DNA from: Pteria penguin
Lineage: Eukaryota > Mollusca > Bivalvia > Pterioida > Pteriidae
DNA: 64,000 bases
NCBI GenBank assembly: GCA_035048485.1
Contig: CM068581.1
Coordinates: forward strand, 2,886,430 to 2,950,429
Reading direction: 5' to 3'
Shown here: in pieces, positions 13,528-27,187 of the stretch
How positions within the stretch are numbered: position 1 is the stretch's first letter
How the letters are laid out: each line of letters begins with the position of its first letter
The notes under the pieces: generated by a model
What the model was told of the DNA's origin: nothing
Seen by the model: the letters and a program-made list of their open reading frames with translations, nothing else
Database searches by the model: none
Made by a program: the position numbers and the translations under genes

Positions 13528-13782
13528 TTATGAAGCATTCCCAAGGTTCATCAATTGCTATAGTGCAAGAAGGATCACGGTTCTATGTAACATGTTACGC
13601 CTACTGCAGTCCCAGATGTAGTAAATATCGTTGGTATTACTCAGAAGAGAAGCAGGAAACACAGACACTGTCAACAATTATTGATTACACAATGGATTAC
13701 ACCAAAGCTGGTGACATTTACTGCGAATCCTGGAATGAATGCTTTGACAGAAATAGTATCGCTTTGTCATTGGATGTTGTAT
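13528..13782 (+). CDS. Ig-domain exon a2 (unit 2)
   Basis: Near-identical to the exon at 1838-2092: same length, same ATTATAG/ACTATAG acceptor, same GTAAGT donor at 13783, same phase 1-1. Three residues differ (Pro to Ala, Leu to Gln, His to Asn). All six cysteines and the C-strand Trp are kept. The other exons of unit 2 are far more diverged from unit 1, so this pair was either duplicated later or homogenised by gene conversion. An open frame continues past the donor to 13898 but carries intron sequence. Confidence 0.85.
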
Positions 13783-14680
13783 GTAAGTTTATTAATATGG
13801 AATATGAGTATGACATTTGCAATTTGGAATTGAATATTAATACACCAATATATACAATGATTTATGAAAAAGCTCCAAAATGTAAGTTCACAATGTAGGG
13901 GATATTCAGGGAAGAACCAGCTTTTCGTGTCATGGAGAAGAATCTAATATAGGTTTGTCTATTCTTGCCCGAAGATATACGAATCCCGTGTTTTGCTCTA
14001 GTGAGCTTTTCTGATAGCACACTGTCCGTCTGCTTTCACAGTATTCATTTCCTCTTCGGAACCTCTCGTTTTGGCAATATTTGGTAGGGATAAATTATTC
14101 GTGGTATGCTATCAACCATATTAGAAAAACTCTCAGTCTTTTCCACATAATTTGTGTTATATTCATGATTTATTCAATATAGAGAGAGAAACATTGGAGT
14201 ATGTACCTACCAACTTTTATTAAGAAAAAGAAAATATGCTTTTCAAGGGTATTTGCCAGTTTATATCAAAATTGAGTTTTCTTGATTTATTCCCTCATTT
14301 GGATCGAAGACTAAATCAATATCGAAGAAGTACCAAACCGTTAAAGTAATCTTTTGTGATAGTGCACTGTTTGTCGCCCCACCTCGTCGCTATGATCTAT
14401 CCCTTAACTTTTGATTCCTTCAATATCTCTTATGGATTTTGACCAAGTTTGATAATAATGAAGTACAAATTATTTTCTACAAGTGTTGCTGTTTTTCGGC
14501 CATGTCCATGAGTTGATGAATTCGGGGCGGGGCGTCATATTCCTCATAAGGTATATTCAACCGATAAACGTCTTCTATAGACCGGCAGGATGAATTAATA
14601 AACCGAATGAATCAGAGAGATCTAGAATAGAGAATTATCAGTAGTATCGGTTGTTTTGGTTCCATATCAAATAATTTTAT

Positions 14681-15720
<1,040 letters not shown>

Positions 15721-17135
15721 GCCCCATTGCGGATAAAGATCTGCCGAAACCCCGTACTGGTTCTGGTGAACTCTGATGACGTTTCAGTCACCGAAACAGT
15801 TGTTTCCCATAGCTAATCAATGACTCGACTAGGCACGTGATAGTGACGCAATATGTAACAAACGTTGTTCAAAAACTACCTTGTGGGTCACGCACTCTGT
15901 GGATGTTAATTTCATTCCTAGGAATGTGTAGCCGATCCACTGACTGACTGAAAATCAGAGTTCACCACTTCGGCACTTCTTTGATAGACTCCGCTTTCAA
16001 GATTTTAATGAAACTTAGTAGGAATGGAATACGCAAGGTTACCCAAAATGTTGTTTAACACCAGATCCGTGAAGGGATGGATTCAAGGCAAGGCGGCATG
16101 GGCACTATATGTACTCTCTTGTAACAAATTTCTTCTGCGGAGCCGCTTCATAGATAAACAAGTGTTGTTAGAAGACAACAGATCTCGCCAGTGTAAACCA
16201 TTTTTAAAAAGTAGGTGAATGTTCAAGATCATGGTCAAAACAAAAATATTTTGATACGTAATGAAAGGTTCTGTGGTAAGAAATAGACATATGAAACATT
16301 TTAGCAGTATTTCTTACTGTGCATAAGTGACCAAGGTTACGACAACGACGCCGGAGGTATGACAATAGCTTTCTCGGACATTCGTCATGGTGTACTAAAA
16401 GCCAAATGCACCATTGCAATCATTAGGGTTGCCTCATGTGTTTCACATTATATATTCATTTTTCATCGTTTTCCTGACTTTTAGGATACCCTAAGCCTTA
16501 GGCTGAGATGATATTTCATTGTCGACGTCCGTCGGTTAAACTTTCACATTTTTGACTTTTTGAACGAATCTAGCTTACGATGAAGTAATCGTGGTTCTCT
16601 AAAAGAGTTGTTGTTTTTCACCACTTCTGTCAAAGCGAGTATTCAAGGACAAGAGGCCCAGGAGGTTACTCTAACTTGATAAACCTCTTCAGACTGGCTG
16701 CATAAATTATTATTATTATTATTGTTATTAATATTATTATTATTATTATTATTACTATTATTATTATTATTATTATTAATATTAGATTTATTACTTCTAT
16801 ATAGATCTTCTAAATATGGACATAGATGGTAAACTACTGTAATCGCCACCAGTTCCATGTGCCGGAAAAAATGCTTTTATCTCGTCGTATTCACTTTTAT
16901 TCACAAATAAACTTTGTGTCAAATTAGCCGAGTCGTAAGTCGAACCGAGTAAAATTTTCAGAAATACACCTTGTTGAGCCCCAGAACACAAGAATACCTT
17001 TGGGAATAGGGAATTCCGATGTAACGTCATGGCATCCATCTTGGAAAAGAGAAGAATACTGGATAAGACGTCTCGGCACTGCTTCGCCCTATGGATGCAA
17101 TGACAATATTAGTAGTATTGGTAACCTAACTAGTC
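15721..17135 (+). other. Unique intron sequence
   Basis: Non-coding by inspection, with an imperfect ATT microsatellite at 16709-16790. A minus-strand frame at 16797-17039 (80 residues, starting M-D-A-M-T-L-H-R) has balanced composition. It shows no motif I recognise and no neighbour, so it is not called as a gene. Confidence 0.5.
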
Positions 17136-17350
17136 TTGCGTGTCAATGAGTTAACGTACTCGGTTTATTCAACAAAAGCCAGAGGAGGCATCGAAGTCAT
17201 GGTACACGCAAATACAACAAACCTGAAATACTTAATATTTCCTTTGATGCTCTTTTGCCATTTATCAATAAACATTTGGGCCTTCATCACATTCGTACAA
17301 AACTTCTATTTCACTCAGAAAATTACACGAGTTGTACGTATCGTCCAGAC

Positions 17351-17920
17351 ACCGTATATTCCATCATCACCCGCATACGGCGTATTCATATCTCAGTTAA
17401 TACGTTATTCCAGAGCATGTTCAAATCACAGTAACTTTATTCTGAGGGCTAAGCGACTTTCAGTTAAGCTGCTCAACCAGGGTTATATATGTGCTAGACT
17501 AGCAACGTCACTGAGGAAGTTCTACGGTCGTTACGAGACTCTTATTACTCCATATGATATCTCGTTATCCAGACTTTTAAATGATATTCTGGACTGAGAC
17601 CGATTCCGATCACTTTACACAGATTTGACACCTTCTATACTAGAAGGTTACCTACTTCGACTTCTCCATATATAAATACATATGGAATTTACACGATTTG
17701 ACTCTTTCTACTGAGTATATGTGACGGGTGTTGCTAGCAAGCAGGAGATGCTCACTCTCCCCGGGCACCTGATCTCACTCCATCACAGGGGTTCAAATAT
17801 GCTCTTCAAGTAGACATATTTTGTTATTTTCCACTTGTTTTTCATTTTCACTGATTTTGTATGTCCTTTGATTTCATGATATTTGGACTTGGGGTTTGGA
17901 TTCATCCATCATCTTTACAT
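17351..17920 (+). mobile_element. Retroelement family A, 5'-truncated copy
   Basis: The coding part begins near P-S-S-P-A-Y-G-V-F-I-S-Q-L-I-R-Y and ends with L-L-N-D-I-L-D and a stop at 17597, identical in layout to 31290-31524. The tail follows and ends at ATCTTTACAT (17920). Truncation at the 5' end with a fixed 3' end is the usual outcome of target-primed insertion. Confidence 0.75.
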
Positions 17921-20002
17921 TGGATAGTTTTAGGGTGTGCCCAATGTGATAGGGGTGTCAAGGTAATTAAACCATGTCTTGATAAAAACTGCTTACATAA
18001 ATATTAAATATCATTGGAAAGCCGATGTTATAAATATCAGAGTCATATACCGGTACAACTATCTTTTTACATGTATACTATAAACGCCATACATGTAGAG
18101 AGCTGTTCTCAGAGCGCAACGATTACGCGAAAGAAATGCACGATATGTACAGACCGGAAGCACATACAGATCGATAGATCGGGAACAAATTGTTTTAGTC
18201 CTATCTGTTTGTCTGTTTGTCAACTTTAACCTTTACTGTAACTTTTGAAACGTGAAGCATAGAGACTTCATATCTGACATGCGTACTCAACTAATAAAGC
18301 CCTTCCAAGTGACACCAAGGTCGATTACATTTTGATCTTGACAATGACCTTTACGCTAAAAATTATCTTTGGCACAGCTTGTTTTTTAATCATTTATTTA
18401 TTTTTATTTCATTTATCTATTTTATTTATTTATTTTTATTTATTTTATTTTATTTTTTTTTTTTTTTTTTTTTTTTTTGCATTTTTATGTATTTATTTTG
18501 TCACATGGTTGCTCTCGTCTAAGATTATTTAAAGTACTTTTTGTTAATTTTAACGCTGCCGTAATTTTAAAATTAATTTTCTTAAAGGAACAGTTAAATT
18601 CCGTACTGATTACCCCTTTATTAAATCAGGTCTATGCTAATCTCCTTACACACTCTTTTATTTCTGTTATTTTCATGTTTAAAACCCCCTATTTGATTTA
18701 GGAATGATCCGTTACGTGACGTCATAGCGCTCGACATAAGAAGTAGGTCGCTGTCATGTCGTACATTAACTATGGGAATTGGCCCACCCAAAACATATTC
18801 TGCAGCATATATCTTATATATGGCTATTGAATAAGGTAGGAATGTTATTTTGTGTTGCGATTCGACGAAATCGATATGTTTGTCATATTTTGTGATTGAT
18901 ATATTAAAAGATATGATAATGAAAGCTTTTTTTCCGGCGCACGGAACTGTTAGCGAGGACAGTAAATTCTTCACTATATGGCAAACGAGGCGAGAGTAAT
19001 TTTCCTAATGTCAGTTTTCCACACAAATGTAGTTACATTTTTTATCAAGTGTATATGGTGACCATGTATCTCAACTGATTTCACTTGTTAGAGCTCCTGA
19101 CTACGGTTCCTTTATTCACAAATTACTTAGTGAAAAGTTATTATCACAAGGATATGAAATAAAAGATCTCAAGTCAATATTCCGCAAATTTTAGGGAGGA
19201 TACAAGGATCGTGTATACAATTTTCGGATATCATTGTCCGACATCTTGACGTCTTTATGTGGTTGAAGATGTCGTTTATCTTTTAGGTTATGGTGCATTA
19301 CTATTGCAATAACAATACTAATCGTTACGTTTTACAAAATGTTATATACTGTCTACTGAAGAATTGAGCGAGATGGACACTAATTCTACAAAGCAGAGAG
19401 GGCAATGTTTATATACGATTTCCAATAGCTACATGTGCCTGTATCATATTAATCAGACTTCCGAGTACAATTCCTTTTTCCGTAATCGTTCAAATATTTA
19501 TATATTATGAGAATTCCAATCATTCGACCTCGAGCATCACCGAAGAGACATAATTTGTCGAAATATGCATCTGATGCACAAAATTAAAAGGTCCATATGT
19601 TCTATATTTATTATGATCAGAGAAAAATCGATAAATTTGTCTGTTAAATCAAAGTTTGTTTTTGGCATAAACTTTACCGTTCGCATATCATGTACATGTC
19701 AGACAAGGCTTTGTAATTATGGAATTTATTTTGTTATAAACTGTTGTAAATAAATTCCATAGCATATATACGCATATTTATGTAGTACACTATGAGCAAA
19801 TGTCGACAACGTGTGCCTCTTCGGTGATGCTTAAGACTTAACCTGTGGAAATAACAAATGTAAATATTTGAAGAGAAATCTAGTTACTAAATGAAATGTG
19901 TTGAAATTCGCCAATTACAATAAACAATTTTCCTCTTGTGGGATTATCGCTTACCATTTTACTATTATTGCAAATTATAATTGTTATGCATATTTCCTTC
20001 AG
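17921..20002 (+). other. Intron with decayed RT tail and short dispersed repeat
   Basis: A T-homopolymer occurs at 18449-18478. Near 19080-19265 the sequence encodes, with a stop, R-A-P-D-Y-G-S-F-I-H-K-L-L followed by a K-S-I-F-R-K-F-like stretch, an old relative of the RT C-terminal module. Two short inverted copies of a dispersed repeat containing CATCACCGAAGAGACATAA lie at 19527-19577 and near 19803-19835. No exon is seen. Confidence 0.5.
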
Positions 20003-20269
20003 ATGGTGCTAAGAATGTGACGTTCTTGCCACGACTTCTAGACACATACACTGTCATACATGGACAGTACATTGGACCTATAAATGTGACCGCTGACTGT
20101 AAACCAGCATGTTCCTATATATCGTGGATAGATTATCATGGATCTCAATATGCACCATCACTGTACAGAAGACTGGATGGAAGAACATCTCAACCAATTT
20201 TGCAGGGGCAGTGGAGAATTTACAATAGATATGGCAACGTCTACAAATATTTTAAAATCAATATTCTGT
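20003..20269 (+). CDS. Ig-domain exon b2 (unit 2), lacking both canonical cysteines
   Basis: Phase 1-1 exon of 267 nt (acceptor TTTCCTTCAG ending 20002, donor GTAAGT at 20270). Subtype b. The B-strand position reads I-N-V-T-A-D-C-K-P-A-C, with Val in place of the canonical Cys and both extra Cys kept. The F-strand position reads G-Q-W-R-I-Y-N-R-Y-G-N, with no Cys. It shares these losses with 6255-6515, while 34989 and 35921 keep both Cys. The frame is intact and the domain edges (Y-K-Y-F-K-I-N-I) are conserved, so this is an altered fold and not a pseudo-exon. Confidence 0.85.
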
Positions 20270-20693
20270 GTAAGTAATGCAAACCACACTTTGAGAAAAT
20301 GTTACAATTATTCTTTTCTTTTCTTCCTGAGAATCCCATTGCATTAATACTTTCTGTGTTTCTCGAACATGTTAACCGGGTGAGAAAATAAGATATGTAT
20401 ATACACAATGATCACTCTGTGAAAAGCATATTCATGCAATAGTATGAAAGACATTCTGATTCAAACTAAGGGCGGTAAATTATATTGAAGTGATGAAAAA
20501 TCCCACTGGTGTGGTAAACCAGTTGACTGGCTACACATGATAAATCACAAAACATCGGACAATGCCTACCATGCCAGTTTATATTGACTATTAATGTAGA
20601 GAAGTCCGAGATGTATAAAATCTTTGAAAAGATTTCAATTTGCTTTGTATTTTAATATAAATGGAAGAGGATTCACCATATGTCCTTTTATAG

Positions 20694-20966
20694 TTCACCC
20701 AGGAGAACACAGTCTACTCCCCAACATGACGTCCATCACAATAGATATAACGAGCTGTAACAAGACGTTAATCGGCCCTATCCGATATGATGGTGTATGT
20801 GTACCTAATTGTACGTACATCTGGTACAAAGATGGGGAGCCGATTCAATATGGAAACACCTTATTGCTGGAGAGTGTGTCTCCGTCAGATACGGGGTCTT
20901 ACTACTGTGTCGCTTACAATGGCGCTGGTAATACGTCGTCAGATGAAATCAACATTACAATCAGGG
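20694..20966 (+). CDS. Ig-domain exon c2 (unit 2), relocated cysteine
   Basis: Phase 1-1 exon of 273 nt (acceptor CTTTTATAG ending 20693). The donor GTAGGT at 20967 is chosen over GTAAAT at 20971, because only the first keeps phase 1. Subtype c. B-strand position P-I-R-Y-D-G-V-C-V-P-N-C with Tyr for Cys; compensating Cys upstream in I-T-S-C-N-K-T-L. C strand T-Y-I-W-Y-K-D-G, F strand D-T-G-S-Y-Y-C-V-A-Y-N. The same unusual Cys layout as 9633-9899 shows that it arose before the two units separated. Confidence 0.88.
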
Positions 20967-21018
20967 GTAGGTAAATAATAAAGCCATATTTAATTCCACA
21001 TCTTATGCTGAATTCTAG

Positions 21019-21255
21019 ACAAAAGAGAAAGCTGTATGACACAAATCACCAAGGACATGCACACAAAATATGATAATAGACATCAACATAAGTAAACCTT
21101 GCTCTGTCCGTCTATAAATGAGCTCAGATCCTTTATCAAGAGCAGTCCTGACTAACAGTCAGAGAAGACGAGGATAAGGACTTTAAGGTCTCGTTTGAAA
21201 AGGTTTGGACAAGGCCCGTCATATAGTCCCCACCGCCCTGTTAATCAGCGTGCAA
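21019..21255 (-). mobile_element. Retroelement family C tail fragment, antisense
   Basis: Reads, in + orientation, the complement of the 44100-44260 tail: GTGCAACG, GGACAAGGCCCGTCATATAG, the AGTCCTGACTAACAGTCAGAG box and AGTAAACCTTGCTCTG. No coding sequence remains. Confidence 0.65.
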
Positions 21256-21695
21256 CGCTCTCCCTGTAGTCATAACACGTGATCGTATCGTATAAAGTGA
21301 AAGGGATTGCAATTTCTTTGGTATCGTAACTTGAACTGTTCAAACAATAACGGGCCTGCAAGATTCATAAAATTCCAGCTTCAAATGAAACGATTGCTCT
21401 GCATATTTTAGCATTATGTTTCCACAAAAAAAAAAGAAATAACTGTGATTCCTTTTGCAAACACAGACTTTTATATATAGATGTTAATGTACTCGTATTT
21501 GTTTGTAGTCTAATTCATCGATGCGTTCTTGTTTACCCATGAGACGCAATGCATTACCTATATATATCTTTATTAGTTTTTGTTTGTCATTGCCGATCAT
21601 TTGCGTACTGTTAAAAAAAGCAGCTACCCTAAAAGCATCCAAAACGTTTCTATACACATTATCTACATTATCCAGAAAAGTTTTTGTAAGAGCAA

Positions 21696-21957
21696 ATATT
21701 TGTAAGAAAATAACAAACATATTAAACCAGAATTTTACAAAACATGGTGTGTGTTTAGAACATCACATCATCTAGATATGTTTGTATTCATGAGACTGCT
21801 GTATAAATAAATAAATAAATATATATATATATATTTATTTATTTATTTATACAGCAGTCTCATGAATACAAACATATCTAGATGATGTGATGTTCTAATC
21901 ACACACAATGTTTTGTAAAATTCTGGTTTAATATGTTTGATATTTTCTTACAAATAT
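21696..21957 (+). repeat. Long near-perfect palindrome (hairpin, arms about 131 bp)
   Basis: The sequence from 21696 (ATATTTGTAAG) reads through AAACCAGAATTTTACAAAAC and TAAATAAATAAATAAATATA. From about 21828 it is repeated as its reverse complement, ending at 21957. By eye the arms differ at only a few positions. There is no loop beyond the central AT tract. Overlapping open frames on both strands are symmetric shadows of the palindrome. Confidence 0.9.
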
Positions 21958-24190
21958 ATATATACAGACAGTGATAGAAAAAATATTGAATTAAGAAATT
22001 TTAATGAAATTCAAATATATCATACTTATGGTTTGGATTTATCGGTTATCTTTACATTTCACTATTTTCATGCTTAATACATTTCAACATTGTCAGTGGC
22101 ACATTATTGCATTTATCTAAAAGATGACCTAATATCATACATACATACACAATATTTAAGATTTCGACTTAAAATTAAACACTGTTGCTATTGTGAGCAA
22201 CTCTTTCCCGCTATTTAACTTATTTGCCAAATCTCAATATTTTCAGTTGCATATTCTTATTTATTTGAAAGATGGTCAAATATAGATCAATATATTCAAT
22301 ATAATTTACATTAAGGCTTTTCAAATGGAAATTAATTTGAGTTGATAAGAAGCATTGTTCTGGGTAATTATTATTGGTATTTACAAAATTCAAGCATTTT
22401 CAATCATGGAAAAATTTTTATTTATAGATGGTTAAATATCATGCATACACTCCTAATAAAAAGAAATAAAAATGATTTGGAAACATGCATTTTTCAGTTG
22501 CTATGAAACTATTTTTCGACTACTCGCAGAGGCTACCACTGTTTATCTAGCAATTTCAATTACATAAATTCCATTTGAAAGATTGCGAAAAATCCTACAT
22601 GTACGGAAAATCATCGATATTTTACACTGTTTCTTATGCTACGCAAAACATTGTTTATTGCTAAAATACCATATACAAATTCATTAAAGAAAGTAGCATG
22701 GTTTATAGATTTAACATCATCCATCTACTATGAAAACTGCAAAAGATAAATTGAAATTAGTTGTGACCTTGAAGATTTACATGACAAAATTCTTACTTGT
22801 ATACTGCGAAATAATAGAACGTAATGTTTAGCCATTCTTAACACCTTCTTTACTAAAAGGTTACCTCTTTCATTTATCGAAGCTAATTACTTGGAGAAAA
22901 GTCACTCAAACAAGAATATGAGATATCACGATTTTGTCAACATTCCGCAAATTTCACGGTCGTTATAACGACATTATTTGCTCATATGATGTATCGTTGT
23001 CTGACATGTTGACTTCCTTATTTTACAGTAACTAAACCATCTGTATTACCTATACTCTACATATACCTATTTTGACTACGGCTGTGCCGTTTCCTAATTC
23101 TGTGAAAACGAATAATACTATTTCCCTTATAATTATGGCATCACGACGGGTGTGACCGGTCGGCAGGGGATTCTTACTCCTCCATGGCACCTGATTCCAC
23201 CTCTGTTTTACAGAGGTTTGTGATTGTTTATCTTATATTTACATATGTATTGTCGTGTTTCTTCGACTTCGAGTTGTGGATTTCGGAGCAATATATTGGA
23301 TTTGTACCTACTTTGACTCCTCCATATATATCGGATTTACACGATTTGACTCTTTCTACTGGGCATATGTGACGGGTGGTGCTAGCAGGCAGGAGATGCC
23401 TCCTCCATCAAAGGGGCTCACATATGCTGTTCAAGTAGGCATTTTTCGTTGTTTTCTAAATGTATTTTTACTGATTTTGTATGTCCTTTGGTTTCATGAT
23501 TTTCGGACTTACAGTTTCGATTTATCCATCATCTTAACATGAAAACGCTCATGAACAGGATTACGGTCACTGTATAACGTTTGAGTCTGCAAAATGTAGA
23601 TTACTCACTTTCTCCCTGGCATGAACAATTTATTTTTGTAAAAGTTTGAACTTTTATTTATTGACCAAGAAAACTACAAGCATCATTTTTGTTTACTGCA
23701 TTCATCATATTCAACACAACATAGAGTGTTGCTCTATTAATATAACCTTTGACATCTGTAATTACAATTAACTGATACAAACATCTACATCTACATAATA
23801 GATGATTTTCAATTACCTATCCAGCATCCCTTTGAGTACGATCTAAGGTCCAAAAAAACCCCCCAAAATTAAACACAGATTCAAACAAACAAAAACGAAT
23901 AGTGGAACGCATCTAACCTATTTAATTGATATATTGCTAGAGAAACATACACTTAAAATATTAATAGGGACTAAAAAGATTTAAAATCCAGAAATATGAT
24001 GTCGTGATTGCTCTCACCTTTACATGTACTAATCCATGTAGATAATCTTAATCTTCGTTATGCTACGGACAATATATTCAAATCATATGTTAAAACATTA
24101 TGCATGTATATTCACTACTGGGCTGACACACCCATTAGAATTCCGTCTTCCTCTGATAAATTCTGAAAAACACTGAAGTGTACTCTGAAA
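21958..24190 (+). other. Intron with old, decayed retroelement tails
   Basis: A family A 3' end fragment lies at about 22018-22060. Decayed RT C-terminus and tail lie at 22840-23080, with a K-F-H-G-R-Y-N-D-like stretch in broken frames. A diverged A-type tail is at 23130-23545, containing a second internal GACTCTTTCTACTGGGCATA block and ending at ATCCATCATCTTAACAT. The rest is unremarkable AT-rich sequence with no exon. Confidence 0.5.
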
Positions 24191-24194
24191 CAAC

Positions 24195-24600
24195 ACTGAA
24201 GTAAAAAACGAAGAAGTACCGAAGGGTAAATCATATCTCATAGTCTATGGAATAGAAGGAAAATATTGTGAAGAGTGCCATATTCAGACAAGTTCGAAAC
24301 CCAATACAATCAAAGTGAGACCAGATGCCCGGGAACAGTAAGCGTCCCCTGGTTGCATGTCAAATCAAGTATATTCAAAAAGTTAAGATGGTTATTTCGT
24401 ATGGTCAGGTCCCAAAATATCGGTTAACATTCCTGAAAGAGGGATCTGAAATTGCACTAGATCCCTATTTTGACCATAGAACTTCCCAGTGACAATTTCA
24501 AACGTTCCTATATATATATCCTTGTGAGAGTAGTTTCGTGGCAAGAAGCCGCGCTCTCGGGATGAAATTTTCGTATTTAGAGTATGCCCTGGCATAGCGT
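24195..24600 (-). mobile_element. Retroelement family B remnant, antisense
   Basis: On the minus strand it shows the family B tail (24195-24370) preceded by coding remnants. These include the L-K-F-Y-G-Q-like K-F-Y-G motif within V-T-G-K-F-Y-G-Q-N-R-D and L-S-G-M-L-T-D-I-L-G-P in the frame at 24392-24625. It is short and inactivated. Confidence 0.6.
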
Positions 24601-25802
24601 GTAAGTTGTGAAATGAACACATCATATACGGGAGAGGAAGTTATGTTGCTACTCAGAAAAGGGAAGTTGGTAATATTAAAATCGAATCGTCACATTTGTC
24701 ATAGAGAGAGGTTACTAATGAACCATCGTCACTACTTGATAGGAGTATATGGAGGTATGAATCAGAAGATGCGCTCTCTGTTGTATCTTCTATCTCGAGT
24801 TCCTTTGGATATATACTGACAGATAATACGTTTAAAACATCGCAGAAAAGGAATGCTGGAATATTTTGTTTTAGAGTTCGCCGCTAGTTAAATCATCAAA
24901 CTTCATTTAGACAGATTACAGCTAACCATTTTAAGGGCTTACATGTATATTACAGATGGGACAGTATAGAAGTTTCCGCGTCCGCACGGCTGGAGGGCAT
25001 TGCGGTAGGCGTCAGCGTTTTTCGGTGTCTTCAGATTTTCAGGGTCGTCAGTGTTTTTCAGAGTTTTTCATTTTACACTTCAGTGTTTGTCAGAGTTTTT
25101 CATTGTTTGGCGGAGTTTTTCAGAAGAAAAAGGGATTCTCAATAGTGATCTGATCTGTCTTATATCATAATTGATATCATTTAATGTAGTTAATCATCAA
25201 CTTCAAAAGAGCTCACATGACATTTGCCGATTCTCCGTGTCATGGATCAAAATCAAAATAAATTCTGTCTCTGTCCACAAATTCTAACAGATTCTTAATA
25301 TCATGATACTAAATTCTTGCAGTCTTAAAGATAATCTCATACTACTTAGCTGTACAATGAATGTAAGTAAGGATGGAACAGCTGTATTTATGTTCCGTCG
25401 TCAGCCACTGTATTTATGTTCCGTCGTCAGCCACTGTATGTATCTTCAAATGTAGTGTTTGTACTTTCAAGCAGAATTGTTTCGATAATGGATGCAAATA
25501 ATCATATAGTCCAACTATGCGCTTTCCCAGAAATGCCTTTCACCCGTAAAGTTCTATGGACAGTAATCGGTTCGATTCTAGAATTATTTCTCCTTGGAAT
25601 ATCCTATTTAATTCTTTTCTCGATCAAGTTTATATAGGACAAACTAAATATACATTTGATTATGAGTTAACATTGGGACTCTATGACGGGCCTTGGCTCT
25701 GTCAAGATGTCTTTATAATAATAATTTTTTTTTGTGATTTAAAATTTTGTATTTCATTTTCATGTCTTTATTTTATTATTATTATTATTTATATTATTAT
25801 TT

Positions 25803-25861
<59 letters not shown>

Positions 25862-26446
25862 TATTATTATTATATTATTATTATTATTGTAATTTCATAT
25901 TTTGTGTATTTAATTTTCAATGATTTTGCATGTCCTCTGATTTCATGACTTTGGATTTATGGTTTGGATTTATCCATCATCTTTACATTGTAAAGTGAAA
26001 TAACACGGCAGAAAATGTTGTGTTAAATGTAGCATAATCAGCATATGTAGTAATTCATACCTTGGCAAAACATACAACATACGTTTGTATAACCATGATT
26101 CTTCTCAAGATTGTTACGAAGTAAGGGGAATATTCTCTTGTCTGATGTCAAACAATAGTTTTATCATAACTGCAAATTTACGAAATGTAAGCAATTTTCC
26201 CTTCTTAAATATTGAATATTAAAAACACCAGGGCCCCTTCTTATGGCTATATCTTCGTGTTACGTACTCCTTCTGTCACTTCCAGTCAGGCTATATGGTA
26301 ATATCTGCTACTGCTTTTAGTGAACAGACACCAAACGCTGGTCAACACTACTAAGTTGAGCTAAATCTCCTGTGACGTCTCTCCACAAAATAAGTAAATC
26401 AACAAATACATCAAATAGTAATTGCCTGGATTATTTTCGTTTACAG
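24601..26446 (+). other. Intron with (ATT)n tract and retroelement end
   Basis: Contains short direct repeats of TTTCAG/AGTTTTTCA near 25020-25125, a direct repeat of TATTTATGTTCCGTCGTCAG at 25384-25430, and an ATT-rich microsatellite at 25775-25890. A family A 3' end at 25895-25990 ends TCCATCATCTTTACATT. No exon is recognised. Confidence 0.5.
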
Positions 26447-26722
26447 ATAACAAACCATACATCATTGCGATACACAACCCGTCTACAGACACCACAGTTT
26501 TCAGGCAGAAGATCCACGAATCAACTGTTGATCAGTATGAATGCTTAGCCAACTGTAGCGAGTATTGTTCCGTTTTCTGGAACACTCCCACAGGAAATCT
26601 ATCAAATTCAATTCTTGACAATGTCACTTACAACGAGTTTGGGCAATATAACTGTTTAATTGACAATTCTACGATAAAAGAGATGGATGGATGCTCATCA
26701 TATCCTATATTTATTGTGAAAG
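26447..26722 (+). CDS. Ig-domain exon d2 (unit 2)
   Basis: Phase 1-1 exon of 276 nt (acceptor CGTTTACAG ending 26446, donor GTAAGA at 26723). Subtype d. B-strand and extra Cys in Y-E-C-L-A-N-C-S-E-Y-C, C strand F-W-N-T-P-T-G-N-L, F strand E-F-G-Q-Y-N-C-L-I. A late extra Cys (D-G-C-S-S) is at the position also seen in 10031-10309. It therefore keeps the canonical disulfide plus three further Cys. It closes unit 2 of the a-b-c-d array. Confidence 0.88.
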
Positions 26723-26907
26723 GTAAGAAATAATCACTACAGAATGAAATAAAATACAAACGTATGCCTATTATAACTATAATGTTATAAAGGACAAATA
26801 CACCCACCCACCCACCCCCCTCCCGCGGCAACAAAAGTCGAAGTAAAGCAAAGACCAGGGTAAAGGTCACAAGATAAAAATGTTGGTACCGACAGACAGG
26901 CTTTTTT

Positions 26908-27187
26908 TTTTTGATTGATTGATTATTGTTTTACGTCACTCCACGATTATTTCACGTATATGGTGACGGCATCTGCCTGATGCATTGCATACAAATTTAG
27001 ACCTTTGCAACGGACCCACCTGCAGCAGTGAAGGATCTTTTACGTGCCACGCCTACCGTGACACGGGACCTCGGTTTTTACTGTCTCATCCGAAAGACAG
27101 AACACCGTTGTGCCCCGGACGGGAGTCGAACCCGCGACCTCTCGATTACGAGCCGAGCACCTTATCCACTAGGCCACACCGGCTTAC
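26908..27187 (-). mobile_element. tRNA-headed SINE, antisense
   Basis: On the minus strand a tRNA-like head begins at about 27187. It has box A GTGGCCTAGTGGATAAGG and box B GGGTTCGACTCC, followed by a body with AAGACAGT/TCTTTCGGATGAGACAGTA and GGCACGTAAAAGATCC. The tail is ATCAATCAATCA. The body and tail match the plus-strand copy at 42993-43264. It is a retrotransposed SINE, not a functional tRNA gene. Confidence 0.85.

Larger units (their letters stand above)
10811..14440 (+). repeat. Segmental duplication copy 2 (partner 1-3008)
   Basis: The first 600 bases match 1-607 almost base for base, and the similarity continues through the linker exon, the intron, the Ig-a exon and the sequence after it. 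The right copy carries an additional family C tail (about 12840-13380) and small indels. The left boundary of copy 1 is outside the window, so the duplication may be longer. Since both exons lie in it, this segment adds two coding exons to the gene. Confidence 0.85.

Noticed and set aside
16797..17039. 80-codon minus-strand gene
   Set aside because: Balanced composition but no domain, neighbour, splice or promoter support; it sits between simple repeats and a retroelement.
27115..27187. Functional tRNA gene on the minus strand
   Set aside because: The tRNA-like head is continuous with a SINE body and tail that recur at 42993.
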